From G038396625 sp038396625 (GTDB taxonomy: Bacteria > Bacillota > Clostridia > Peptostreptococcales > Thermotaleaceae): a stretch of DNA of 64,000 nt. Shown piece after piece: positions 1 through 7,880 of the stretch; position 1 is the stretch's first letter, and each line of letters begins with the position of its first letter. The position numbers and the translations under genes are program-made. The notes beneath the pieces were generated by a model. That model had not been told where the DNA came from and did no database searches. It saw nothing but the letters and a program-made list of their open reading frames with translations. Where the stretch lies: assembly GCA_038396625.1 (NCBI GenBank), contig CP121688.1, positions 1,426,001-1,490,000 on the forward strand, read 5' to 3'.

Positions 1-644
1 TCAGTTTCAGCTAATCTCTGATATACAGGGGGCAATTCTGTGCCTCCTGTGAGGATAATGAGTTTTACTTTTGATTGTATAGCATGTTCGATAATGTCAT
101 AGCGATCTCCAACAATAATAATATGCTCTTGATCAAGGGAGCCTTCTAAGGTTTTATAATAAAGGGCAATAACAGAAATTTTGCCCTCTACGAGAACATT
201 TTTTCCCACCAATATATCACCCTCTAAGTCATTTGCGATATTGGACAAAGAGGTATGCAAATGATAGAAATCACCCTTGATTAATTCTACAGCAATATCA
301 TTCATAGTAATAATTCCTATTAATTTATTATCTTTATCTAATACGGGTAGGGTTTTTAATTGATGTGCCACCATCAGTTTATAAGCATAAAGTATGGAGG
401 AATTGGGACTAATCCCTGGAACTTGATCATAATCTAAGTCTCTGATTTGGGTTTTTACATTTTCAATATAAGCGGGTGTAGGTAAATCAAAATAATCTAA
501 TATATATTGAGATTCTTTATTTATATTCCCTAGTACACAAGGAATTGTGGAAAAACCCAATTGATTTTTTAAATACGAAAATGCAATGGCCGAAGCAACA
601 GAGTCAGTGTCTGGATTCTTGTGGCCAAAAACATAAATAGACAT
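1..644 (-). CDS. Manganese-dependent inorganic pyrophosphatase with CBS/DRTGG insert (N-terminal part)
   Basis: Family II (DHH-type) pyrophosphatases hydrolyse cytosolic PPi; the CBS-containing subgroup is regulated by adenine nucleotides. The minus-strand frame begins at the ATG at 644, preceded by AGGAGG, and runs off the window start, so only about 214 N-terminal residues are present. The N terminus reads MSIYVFGHKNPDTDSVASA, the hallmark GHxNPDTDS metal-binding motif. After about residue 70 a CBS-like stretch appears (LKTLPVLDKDNKLIGIITM), followed by a DRTGG-like segment. The catalytic C-terminal DHH parts lie outside the window. Confident on family; full architecture is inferred. Confidence 0.88.
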   Translation of the reverse strand, partial: MSIYVFGHKNPDTDSVASAIAFSYLKNQLGFSTIPCVLGNINKESQYILDYFDLPTPAYIENVKTQIRDLDYDQVPGISPNSSILYAYKLMVAHQLKTLPVLDKDNKLIGIITMNDIAVELIKGDFYHLHTSLSNIANDLEGDILVGKNVLVEGKISVIALYYKTLEGSLDQEHIIIVGDRYDIIEHAIQSKVKLIILTGGTELPPVYQRLAET

Positions 645-879
645 GGTAGGCCTCCTTTATATTTGTACTCTTAAGGTATTATACCAAAAGAAATGCAGTT
701 ATTGAGGAAAGAATTCTATACTTACGTAATAAAGTATATTATTTATAAAAAAGGATATATGTACTATCTTTACTGCACAATGCATGAAAAAAATTCGAAA
801 AATTTACGCGATCGTATTGAGGATTTTGAGAAGTTGCAATACAATAATAAGTGTACATACAAAAAGAGGGGGACTAGAA

Positions 880-1917
880 ATGAAGAAAATAGATTTGAGA
901 AGTGATACTGTCACAATGCCTACGCAAAAGATGAGGGACGCAATGTACCATGCTGTTGTAGGAGATGATGTTTATGAAGACGATCCTACAATAAGGGAAT
1001 TAGAGGAATATGCTGCACAGGTAGTGGGAAAAGAAGCGGCGTTATTTGTGCCAAGTGGTACCTTTGGTAATCAATTAGCAATTTTTAGCCATTGTAAACG
1101 GGGGGACGAAGTAATTTTGGGAGATGACTGTCATGTTGTGGCACATGAAGTAGGAGCTGCTTCTGTGATTGCAGGAGTACAGTTAAGAACCTTAAACAGC
1201 AATAAAGGTGTTTTAGATCCAGAAGAAATCAAAAGCAAAATCAGGATAGAAGAAGATATTCATTTTCCATCTACTGGCTTAATTTGTCTTGAGAATGCAC
1301 ATTCGAATGGTAGGGTTATACCAATTGATAACATGCAGAGTATTTATAATATAGCCAATCAGTACAGTATCCCTGTACATCTTGATGGAGCTCGATTGTT
1401 TAATGCAGCAGCAAGCCTAAATGTAGATGTAAAAGAGATTACCCAAAACTGTGATTCTGTGATGTTTTGTCTTTCAAAGGGCCTTTGTGCACCGGTAGGA
1501 TCCATGGTTGCTGGAACAAAGACGTTTATTGCAAAGGCAAGAAAAGGTCGAAAACTTATGGGTGGAGGATTAAGACAAGCAGGCTTTTTAGCAGCTGCAG
1601 GATTGGTAGCATTAAAGGAAATGCGCCTAAGATTGCAAGAAGACCATCAAAATGCTTTATTACTTGGAGAAGAATTAGCAAAGATTCCAGGAATAAAAGT
1701 AAACTTTGAGGATATTCAAATTAATATGGTGTTCTTCAATATGGATGAGACGGGATATGATAGCGATCAGCTTGTAGAAAAAATGGCTCAAAAAGGAATT
1801 ATCATCAATCCAGTCGAAGATGGACTCATGAGATTTGTGACAAACTATTGGGTAAACAAAGAAGATGTTTATTTTGTGGTTGAGACTATGAAGGAGATAT
1901 TAAAAGGAGGCAGATAA
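880..1917 (+). CDS. ltaE: Low-specificity L-threonine aldolase
   Basis: PLP enzyme of fold type I that cleaves L-threonine/L-allo-threonine to glycine and acetaldehyde in the cytosol. The protein starts MKKIDLRSDTVTMPTQKMRDAM, the classic N terminus of this family, and the PLP lysine is in the FCLSKGLCAPVGS motif (about K200). I choose the ATG at 880 because GAGGGGG stands 5-10 bases before it; the open frame extends upstream to 784 but that extension does not resemble the family. At 345 aa it has the usual length. It converges on the SSS transporter; a stem at the stop codon may terminate it. Confidence 0.93.
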   Translation: MKKIDLRSDTVTMPTQKMRDAMYHAVVGDDVYEDDPTIRELEEYAAQVVGKEAALFVPSGTFGNQLAIFSHCKRGDEVILGDDCHVVAHEVGAASVIAGVQLRTLNSNKGVLDPEEIKSKIRIEEDIHFPSTGLICLENAHSNGRVIPIDNMQSIYNIANQYSIPVHLDGARLFNAAASLNVDVKEITQNCDSVMFCLSKGLCAPVGSMVAGTKTFIAKARKGRKLMGGGLRQAGFLAAAGLVALKEMRLRLQEDHQNALLLGEELAKIPGIKVNFEDIQINMVFFNMDETGYDSDQLVEKMAQKGIIINPVEDGLMRFVTNYWVNKEDVYFVVETMKEILKGGR

Positions 1918-1933
1918 TTTTATCTACCTCCTT
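1904..1933 (+). terminator. Hairpin at the end of the threonine aldolase gene
   Basis: AAGGAGGCAGAT pairs with ATCTACCTCCTT across a four-base loop, overlapping the aldolase stop codon. The following tract is pyrimidine-rich rather than pure T, so termination strength is uncertain. It could serve either convergent gene. Confidence 0.5.
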
Positions 1934-1936
1934 CTT

Positions 1937-3349
1937 CTATTCTATGGCTGTACTTGCTTTAAACTTAGAAATTGGTTTTGTATCAAATATAGGTACGAGT
2001 AAAAATGTTATAGTACAAGCAATCCATTCAAGATAAATGACATGGGGCAAAACTCTTATAGCAGGAATAAACTGCCACGCAATAAGTATAATAATTCCAA
2101 CAACTGTTGTATAAAATGCAGATTGCTTCCTGCAAAGCCCTGGTGTAAATATGGTAAACAAGAATACAACGGTAAAAGCTGTGGATAAACTTAAAGCAAT
2201 TAATAATGTTTTGAGAATCCCTACAATCGTTAAAGCAAGAATAAAAGTAAATATACCTAATACAGCTACAGAAATTTTTGTAATCAATGTAAACTGTTTT
2301 TCGTCAATATCTGGATGAATAAATCTTTTATAAATATCCTGTGAAAAAAGAGTCGCAGCACCTAACAATAGGTTACATGCCGTAGAAACATCTGCTGCCC
2401 ATAAAGCTGCAAGGGTCAAGCCTGCGATGACAGGATGTAAAGACATAATGATTTTTGGTAAAGCTAAGGTAGCACTGATATCAGGAAAAGCGGCTTTAGC
2501 AGCAATTCCCATAAGCGCCGATAGAAATCCAATGGGTAGAATTAGGAGACCTCCAATAATAAAACCATTACGTGCTGATTTGGTATCTTTTGCACTACAA
2601 GAAATTTGTACAGAATACTGCATCGATAAACTTTGTGTAACCATTACCACAATCCAACTAAAAATGGCTATCCATCCTAATCCATTGATTGGATGAAAAT
2701 AAGGTACATCAGCAGGAAGCTTCATCTGGATAGGATGAAGTCCCCCTTGAGAGAAAATGGTAGTGATGGTAGCAATGATAATACCTATATAAATTAAAGT
2801 TACGTTCAGTAGGTTAGATAAACCTGCAGACCACATACCACCAATAAAAGTAATACCTATAAATACTACAGCACTGGTAATCATACCTGTCTTAAAGGTA
2901 AAAATTTCAGGCAGCATAGAAGCAAGTATGGCGCCACCTGCAACGTATTGAAGAGACGTGGCAGCCACTTGAATAATAATTTGTCCTACTACACAAATAA
3001 TACGGCCTTTTGTATCATAAAATCTTTCAAATAGTTCAGGAACCGTAGAAATATTTAAAGAACGGTACTTACCAGCAGCGATTACGCCCATAACAATTGC
3101 CCCTGCAGCCCAAGCTACGTTGTACCATCCAGCAGCCAATCCCACGTTATAGGCTTGCTCTGAAACACCAATGGTAGAAGCACCACCTACCGCTAAACCA
3201 GTGATTGTAACAGCAATTAATGGGGTTGTGAGTTTGCGACCTGCCAATATAAAGCTTTCTGAACCACTTGCAGCTAATTTTCGAGCATAGGCACTAATTC
3301 CGAATAATACAAAAATATAACTTATTACAATAATCAAGGGAATATTCAT
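1937..3349 (-). CDS. Sodium:solute symporter (SSS family)
   Basis: A 470-residue membrane protein with about 12-13 hydrophobic segments. It carries the SSS-type first helices (SESFILAGRKLTTPLIAVTITG and AWAAGAIVMGVIAAGKYR segments), the pattern of Na+-coupled PutP/PanF-like symporters. The start ATG at 3349 follows GGAGG at good spacing. Substrate cannot be assigned from sequence. A T-box leader precedes it on the same strand, so transcription should respond to an uncharged tRNA, which suggests that it imports an amino acid. The putative specifier in that leader reads CUC (Leu), with moderate confidence. Confidence 0.85.
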   Translation of the reverse strand: MNIPLIIVISYIFVLFGISAYARKLAASGSESFILAGRKLTTPLIAVTITGLAVGGASTIGVSEQAYNVGLAAGWYNVAWAAGAIVMGVIAAGKYRSLNISTVPELFERFYDTKGRIICVVGQIIIQVAATSLQYVAGGAILASMLPEIFTFKTGMITSAVVFIGITFIGGMWSAGLSNLLNVTLIYIGIIIATITTIFSQGGLHPIQMKLPADVPYFHPINGLGWIAIFSWIVVMVTQSLSMQYSVQISCSAKDTKSARNGFIIGGLLILPIGFLSALMGIAAKAAFPDISATLALPKIIMSLHPVIAGLTLAALWAADVSTACNLLLGAATLFSQDIYKRFIHPDIDEKQFTLITKISVAVLGIFTFILALTIVGILKTLLIALSLSTAFTVVFLFTIFTPGLCRKQSAFYTTVVGIIILIAWQFIPAIRVLPHVIYLEWIACTITFLLVPIFDTKPISKFKASTAIE

Positions 3350-3439
3350 GATTATACCTCCAATAATGTTTGAATTTTAATAAATTGTGATGAAAATATG
3401 CGAATTTTTTATATGAATCTTATCCCGGGATTTTACAAA

Positions 3440-3712
3440 TAAAAAAAATACATGCATCCAAAAAGGACGAATGTATTCGTATTCGCGGTACCACCTTTAT
3501 TGATCTATCTATATGAAATATAAATAAATCCACTCATGCTTTCCTGTAACGTAGGAGACACGGCGCAGCCTACTCATCTCATTGCTTTCAGCCTGCAGTT
3601 TAGGAAGGAGTTCACTATGTACGTCAGCTAGTTCACACCACCCACTAGCTCTCTGCATGATTTCCATAATTACTGGTTTCCGTCATAACCTTTGATGCTA
3701 TGAAGTTATTTA
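3440..3712 (-). promoter_or_regulatory. T-box leader upstream of the SSS symporter
   Basis: Read on the minus strand, this leader contains the AGAGAG motif near its 5' end and GGTGGTACCGCG (3484-3495), the T-box sequence that pairs with a tRNA acceptor end. It ends in a strong terminator (3443-3479) in which AATACAT and GTCC pair with ATGTATT and GGAT, followed by a run of T. Aligning stem I with the valS T-box in the same window, whose specifier is clearly GTA, places the specifier at CTC (plus-strand 3608-3610), i.e. leucine. That reading depends on stem length and is uncertain. Confidence 0.88.
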
Positions 3713-3718
3713 TGCTAC

Positions 3719-3747
3719 ATTATACAGATGCATCAAAGGGGAAACAA
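3719..3747 (-). promoter_or_regulatory. Sigma-A promoter of the SSS symporter T-box transcript
   Basis: On the minus strand TTGTTT, 17 bases, then TATAAT. The predicted transcription start near 3712 gives a leader of about 360 bases that contains the full T-box. Confidence 0.65.
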
Positions 3748-3871
3748 CTGGAAGGAAAACGTTACTTTTTGAGTTTACATGGCATAATGTACAAATAATT
3801 ACGAAATGCTCAATGAATCAGAATATTTCTTATAAAATGAAAGGGATTACTTTTCCAATGAAAATCATGGT

Positions 3872-3900
3872 TGACAGATGAAAGAATAAGCCGTACAATG
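3872..3900 (+). promoter_or_regulatory. Sigma-A promoter of LarA-like gene 1
   Basis: TTGACA, 17 bases, TACAAT, about 60 bases before the LarA-like start codon. Near-consensus vegetative promoter. Confidence 0.75.
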
Positions 3901-3963
3901 TATAACAAAGTTAAAGCAGTGAATACAGAATACATTTGTTTGGACGACTAGGAGGCATTTAAT

Positions 3964-5256
3964 ATGCATACAATGAATATGAAATATGGCAGGGGAACCG
4001 TGGCAGTTTCTGTAGCTGAAGAAAATTTATTAGGAATTATAGAAAGTAACAGCAATAATAAGGGATGTAAAGAAGAGAAAGACGTTATATTAGACGCATT
4101 AGCCAATCCCATTGCGAGTGCAAGGTTAGGTGAATTAGTACATCCAGGAGAGACTGTATGTATCGTGATTTCTGATGTGACACGGGCATGGCAGAAGATG
4201 AGTACATATCTTCCCTATATCGTTGAGGAGCTTAATAAAGCTGGTATCCAGGATGAAGATATTTTATTTCTTTGTGCTACAGGTTCACACAGAAGTCAGA
4301 CGAAAGAAGAACATCGAATGTTATTGGGAGACCAATTGGCAGAAAGATTTGAAGTGCTAGACCATGATTGTCGTGATACAGACAATTTGGTTTATTTAGG
4401 AGAAACTAGATTTAATACACCTGTTATTGTGAATAAAAAAGCAATGACATGTGACCATATTATTTTAACAGGAGCGATTGTATTCCATCTTTTAGCAGGA
4501 TGGGGAGGGGGAAAAAAATCCGTTTTACCAGGTATTTGTGCCTATGACACGATCATGAAAAATCATGCCCTTTCTTTGAGTCCTAATCCTGGAGAGGGAA
4601 GCAATCCGTTGGTAAGAAGTGGAAATGTAATAAACAATCCACTGCATGAAGATATGTTAGAGGCTACAAGTTTTGTGAAACCTTCTTTTATGTTTAACGT
4701 GATTATGGATACAAAGGGCAAGATTGCCCATGCTGTAGCAGGAGACTATATTAAAGCCCATGAGGCAGGATGTATGCTTGTAGATGAAATGGATGGTGTA
4801 GTGATAGAAGAAAAGGCGGATTTAGTGATTGCTACGGCAGGAGGATATCCGAAAGATATTAATTTATATCAAACCTGTAAAACCGTCATTAATGCCAAAG
4901 AAGCGGTTAAAAAAGGTGGCGCTATGATTATTTTAAGTCAATGTTCAGAAGGTTTTGGAAATGATGACGTGCAAGAAATGATTCAAAATTATGATACCGT
5001 TGCTCAGAGAGAGCAGGCATTAAGAGAAGATTATTCCATTGCTAGGTATATTGGCTATTTTATGAGTGAAGCTGCTCAAGATTTCCTATTTGTTTTGGTA
5101 GGAGATATGGATCCTGAATTAGTGAAAAAAGCAAATATTCATGTAGTGAAAACCATAGAAGAAGCATTAGCATTGGTTTATCGAGAAAAAGGGCGCGATC
5201 TCAAAACTTATCTGATGCCCTATGGTGCCAATACGTTACCTAAATTAGAGAAATAG
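3964..5256 (+). CDS. LarA-family nickel-dependent racemase/epimerase, copy 1
   Basis: LarA-type enzymes use a covalently bound nickel-pincer nucleotide to racemise or epimerise 2-hydroxy acids by hydride transfer. In this 430-residue protein the residues equivalent to Lactobacillus plantarum LarA H108, H174, K184 and H200 are visible as H109 (CATGSHR), H175 (VFHLLAGW), K185 (GGGKKSVLPG) and H201, with the same spacing. The arginine of a DxTR motif is R74. A terminator and a new promoter separate it from an amino-acid-type ABC transporter, and the same arrangement recurs at 36-40 kb. No larB, larC or larE cofactor genes are present in the window, so the cofactor must be made elsewhere. Lactate is not assured as substrate; the superfamily also includes malate, phenyllactate and sugar-acid enzymes. 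Start chosen by GGAGG 7 bases upstream. Confidence 0.88.
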   Translation: MHTMNMKYGRGTVAVSVAEENLLGIIESNSNNKGCKEEKDVILDALANPIASARLGELVHPGETVCIVISDVTRAWQKMSTYLPYIVEELNKAGIQDEDILFLCATGSHRSQTKEEHRMLLGDQLAERFEVLDHDCRDTDNLVYLGETRFNTPVIVNKKAMTCDHIILTGAIVFHLLAGWGGGKKSVLPGICAYDTIMKNHALSLSPNPGEGSNPLVRSGNVINNPLHEDMLEATSFVKPSFMFNVIMDTKGKIAHAVAGDYIKAHEAGCMLVDEMDGVVIEEKADLVIATAGGYPKDINLYQTCKTVINAKEAVKKGGAMIILSQCSEGFGNDDVQEMIQNYDTVAQREQALREDYSIARYIGYFMSEAAQDFLFVLVGDMDPELVKKANIHVVKTIEEALALVYREKGRDLKTYLMPYGANTLPKLEK

Positions 5257-5285
5257 AGGGATTGATGATCCTTCTATTTTTTTTT
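5252..5285 (+). terminator. Terminator after LarA-like gene 1
   Basis: AGAGGGAT and ATCCTTCT form a short stem with one G-U pair, followed by a run of nine or more T. Confidence 0.75.
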
Positions 5286-5316
5286 GAATGAAATAAAAAA
5301 CAATTCTATTTAATGC

Positions 5317-5345
5317 TTTACAAATTTAACACACTAAAGTATAAT
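5317..5345 (+). promoter_or_regulatory. Sigma-A promoter of ABC transporter 1
   Basis: TTTACA, 17 bases, TATAAT, 36 bases before the start of the binding-protein gene. It lies beyond the LarA terminator, so the transporter can be transcribed separately. Confidence 0.7.
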
Positions 5346-5380
5346 AGCATTTGAAGAAAATAGATGAGGGGGCAAAACAA

Positions 5381-6196
5381 ATGAAAAAGAAAATAATGTT
5401 ATTACTAATAGGTATCATGATGTTATCGATATTGATGGCAGGATGTGGCACAAAAGAAGTAGCTACAGAAGCTGAGGATCAATCTTTGAAGGAAATTCAA
5501 GATAAGGGAAATTTTATATTGGGGCTAGATGACAGCTTTCCACCAATGGGATTTAGAGATGAAAAAGGAGATATTGTAGGGTTTGATATTGATTTGGCGA
5601 AAGAAGTGGCAAAAAGGATGGGTGTAGAACTTAAGCTGCAACCTATTGATTGGGATGGAAAGGTTTTAAGTTTAAATAACAAGGACATTGATGTTATTTG
5701 GAACGGCTTAACCATTACAGAAGAAAGAAAACAAGAAATTACTTTTTCAGATGTATATTTAGCTAATAGACAAATCATTGTTGTGCAAAATGATTCTGAT
5801 TTAAAAACAAAGAAGGACTTAGCAGATAAAGTTGTAGCAGTCCAATTGGGAAGCAGTGGGGAAGATGCATTAAATGCAGATACCGAAACGGTAAATACTG
5901 TAAAAGAGGTAAGAAAGTTTTCAAACTATACAGAGGCATTATTAGATTTAAAAGCAGGACGTGTGGATGCAGTAGTTGTTGATGAAGTGGTTGGAAGATA
6001 TTATATTGGAAAAAGACCAGGAGAATATAAAGTTGCAGAAGAAGATTTTGGGAAAGAAACCTACGGCATAGGCTTTAGAAAAAATGATATTGCTTTTAGA
6101 GATGAGGTCAACAAAATATTAAATGAAATGAAAGAGGATGGAACAACCAAAGCAATATCTGAAAAGTGGTTTGGAGAAGATATTGTTAGTAAATAA
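5381..6196 (+). CDS. Polar amino acid ABC transporter, substrate-binding lipoprotein, copy 1
   Basis: A 271-residue member of the family 3 extracellular solute-binding proteins. The N terminus is a lipoprotein signal ending in a lipobox (LMAGC), so the mature protein is anchored outside the membrane. The body carries the family pattern, GFRDEKGDIVGFDIDLAKEV followed by DVIWNGLTITEERKQEITF. I choose the ATG at 5381, after GAGGGGG, rather than an upstream TTG. It is first in a three-gene set with permease and ATPase. The ligand is unresolved; the association with a LarA racemase suggests a chiral acid or amino acid. Confidence 0.9.
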   Translation: MKKKIMLLLIGIMMLSILMAGCGTKEVATEAEDQSLKEIQDKGNFILGLDDSFPPMGFRDEKGDIVGFDIDLAKEVAKRMGVELKLQPIDWDGKVLSLNNKDIDVIWNGLTITEERKQEITFSDVYLANRQIIVVQNDSDLKTKKDLADKVVAVQLGSSGEDALNADTETVNTVKEVRKFSNYTEALLDLKAGRVDAVVVDEVVGRYYIGKRPGEYKVAEEDFGKETYGIGFRKNDIAFRDEVNKILNEMKEDGTTKAISEKWFGEDIVSK

Positions 6197-6209
6197 GGGG
6201 GGACTCTAA

Positions 6210-6851
6210 GTGTCGTACATTATAAATATAACAGGATTTATTCTAAAGGGAAGTGTTATTACACTAAAATTATATGCAGTAACGACGATCTTTTCTATCC
6301 CGTTGGGTGTTGTATGTGCACTTGGAAAAATATCTAAATACAAATGGTTAAAAATTTTATTAGAGCTATACACCTGGATATTTAGAGGAACACCTTTATT
6401 GCTTCAACTTTTCTTTACCTACTATGGACTACCTGTATTTGGGATTAAGTTAACGCAGTTTCAAGCAGCTGCGTTAACCTTTATATTTAACTATGGTGCT
6501 TATTTTACAGAAATATTTAGAGCAGGAATAGAATCTATAGATAAAGGTCAGTATGAAGCCGCAAAGGCTTTAGGAATGAATTATCACCAAACGATGGCAA
6601 GAATTATTCTTCCTCAAGCAGTAAAAAGAGTGCTGCCGCCAACAAGTAATGAAGCCATTACCCTAATAAAAGATACAGCATTAGTAGCAGCCATAGGAAT
6701 GGGAGATATTCTAAGGGCTGCAAAAGAAGTGTTAACGAGGGATTTTAAGGTTACATCATTCATTATTGCTGGGATCATTTATCTGTTACTGACATCTATT
6801 ATTGTACTATTTTTTAGAAAACTTGAGCAAAAGTATTCTATATATGAGTAG
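6210..6851 (+). CDS. Polar amino acid ABC transporter, permease, copy 1
   Basis: A 213-residue inner-membrane permease of the HisM/GlnP type with about five hydrophobic segments. The EAA loop that docks the ATPase is clear: EAAKALGMNYHQTMARIILPQA. Translation appears to start at GTG (6210) after AGGGGGG, 13 bases past the binding-protein stop. The end lies 10 bases before the ATPase start, so the three genes are one translationally tight operon. Confidence 0.92.
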   Translation: MSYIINITGFILKGSVITLKLYAVTTIFSIPLGVVCALGKISKYKWLKILLELYTWIFRGTPLLLQLFFTYYGLPVFGIKLTQFQAAALTFIFNYGAYFTEIFRAGIESIDKGQYEAAKALGMNYHQTMARIILPQAVKRVLPPTSNEAITLIKDTALVAAIGMGDILRAAKEVLTRDFKVTSFIIAGIIYLLLTSIIVLFFRKLEQKYSIYE

Positions 6852-6861
6852 GAGCATAGAG

Positions 6862-7617
6862 ATGAATATTATTCAAACGAGTAATCTATATAAAAGATTT
6901 GGGAAATTAGAGGTACTCAAAAATGTAACATTGGAAGTAAAAAAAGGTGAAGTGATTTCCATTATAGGACCTTCGGGATCCGGTAAAAGCACTCTATTAA
7001 GATGTTTAAACAACTTAGAAAAAATTGATGATGGTGAAATCCAAATAGAAGGAAAGACCATCGCATCTTTTCAAAATGGACAAAAGCTGCCCATTCCTGA
7101 AAGTGAAATAAGAAAACACTGCAAAAAGATTGGCATGGTTTTTCAAAACTTTAATTTATTTCCACATAAAACAGTACTTGAAAACATTATCGAGGCACCA
7201 GTCACCGTAAATAAAGTAGCGAAAGAAGAAGCCACAAAACGAGCAGAAGTTTTGCTGGCAAAAGTAGGGCTCTCTGATAAAAGGGATGCGTATCCTTCAC
7301 AGATATCAGGAGGGCAGAAGCAAAGAGTTGCCATTGCAAGGGCTCTTGCAATGAAACCTGATATTATGCTCTTTGATGAGCCTACATCAGCTCTTGATCC
7401 AGAATTGGTTGGAGAGGTGCTAAGCGTTATGAAAGATTTAGTAAAAGATCATATGACCATGCTGATTGTAACCCATGAAATGGGTTTTGCTAAAGAGGTA
7501 TCGGATAAAGTTGTTTTTATGGATCAAGGGGAGATTATAGAACAAGCAAGTCCACAAAAACTATTTAACAATCCTGATCACCCTAGAATCAAGGCTTTTT
7601 TAGAAAAAATGCTGTAG
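6862..7617 (+). CDS. Polar amino acid ABC transporter, ATP-binding protein, copy 1
   Basis: A 251-residue GlnQ-type ATPase. Walker A (GPSGSGKS), the signature SGGQKQR, Walker B (IMLFDEPTSALDPE) and the switch histidine (TMLIVTHEMGFA) are all intact. The ATG at 6862 is chosen because AGGAGC precedes it; the open frame extends to 6802 inside the permease gene. Typical length for the polar amino acid subgroup. Last gene of the operon, followed by a terminator. Confidence 0.93.
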   Translation: MNIIQTSNLYKRFGKLEVLKNVTLEVKKGEVISIIGPSGSGKSTLLRCLNNLEKIDDGEIQIEGKTIASFQNGQKLPIPESEIRKHCKKIGMVFQNFNLFPHKTVLENIIEAPVTVNKVAKEEATKRAEVLLAKVGLSDKRDAYPSQISGGQKQRVAIARALAMKPDIMLFDEPTSALDPELVGEVLSVMKDLVKDHMTMLIVTHEMGFAKEVSDKVVFMDQGEIIEQASPQKLFNNPDHPRIKAFLEKML

Positions 7618-7658
7618 CAATATAGAATGTTTATTCCATAATGCAAATTTGAAAAAGT

Positions 7659-7693
7659 AAAAGAACTCTTTCATTGACAAGGGTTCTTTTGTT
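7659..7693 (+). terminator. Terminator of ABC transporter operon 1
   Basis: AAAAGAACTCTT pairs with AAGGGTTCTTTT, followed by TGTTTTG. Confidence 0.75.
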
Positions 7694-7798
7694 TTGTAAG
7701 AAAAGATAAGCTTATCTATTGTTACATCTGAATTACAATTACAGCAACAACATTGACGAAAGATTTGATAGAATGATATAACTGTATATAGAGCAATG

Positions 7799-7846
7799 TT
7801 GTCGAAAGAAAAAAGTTTTTGTAGGTAATTTTTCAACTTTCGACAA
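7799..7846. promoter_or_regulatory. Pair of inverted Spo0A-box-like sites before the amidase gene
   Basis: TTGTCGAA at 7799-7806 and its inverse TTCGACAA at 7839-7846 match the Spo0A box consensus, and each extends to a ten-base perfect inverted match. A related TTGACGAA stands at 7753, where it may also act as a -35 element with TATAAC near 7777. If that promoter is right, both boxes lie downstream of the start site, which suggests repression by phosphorylated Spo0A. Binding is inferred. Confidence 0.5.
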
Positions 7847-7880
7847 AAGGAGGAATGCTACTTCAATAGGGGGACGAGTG

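Noticed and set aside
784..879. Extended N terminus of the threonine aldolase frame
   Set aside because: The family N terminus and a strong ribosome site are at 880; the extra 32 residues do not look conserved.
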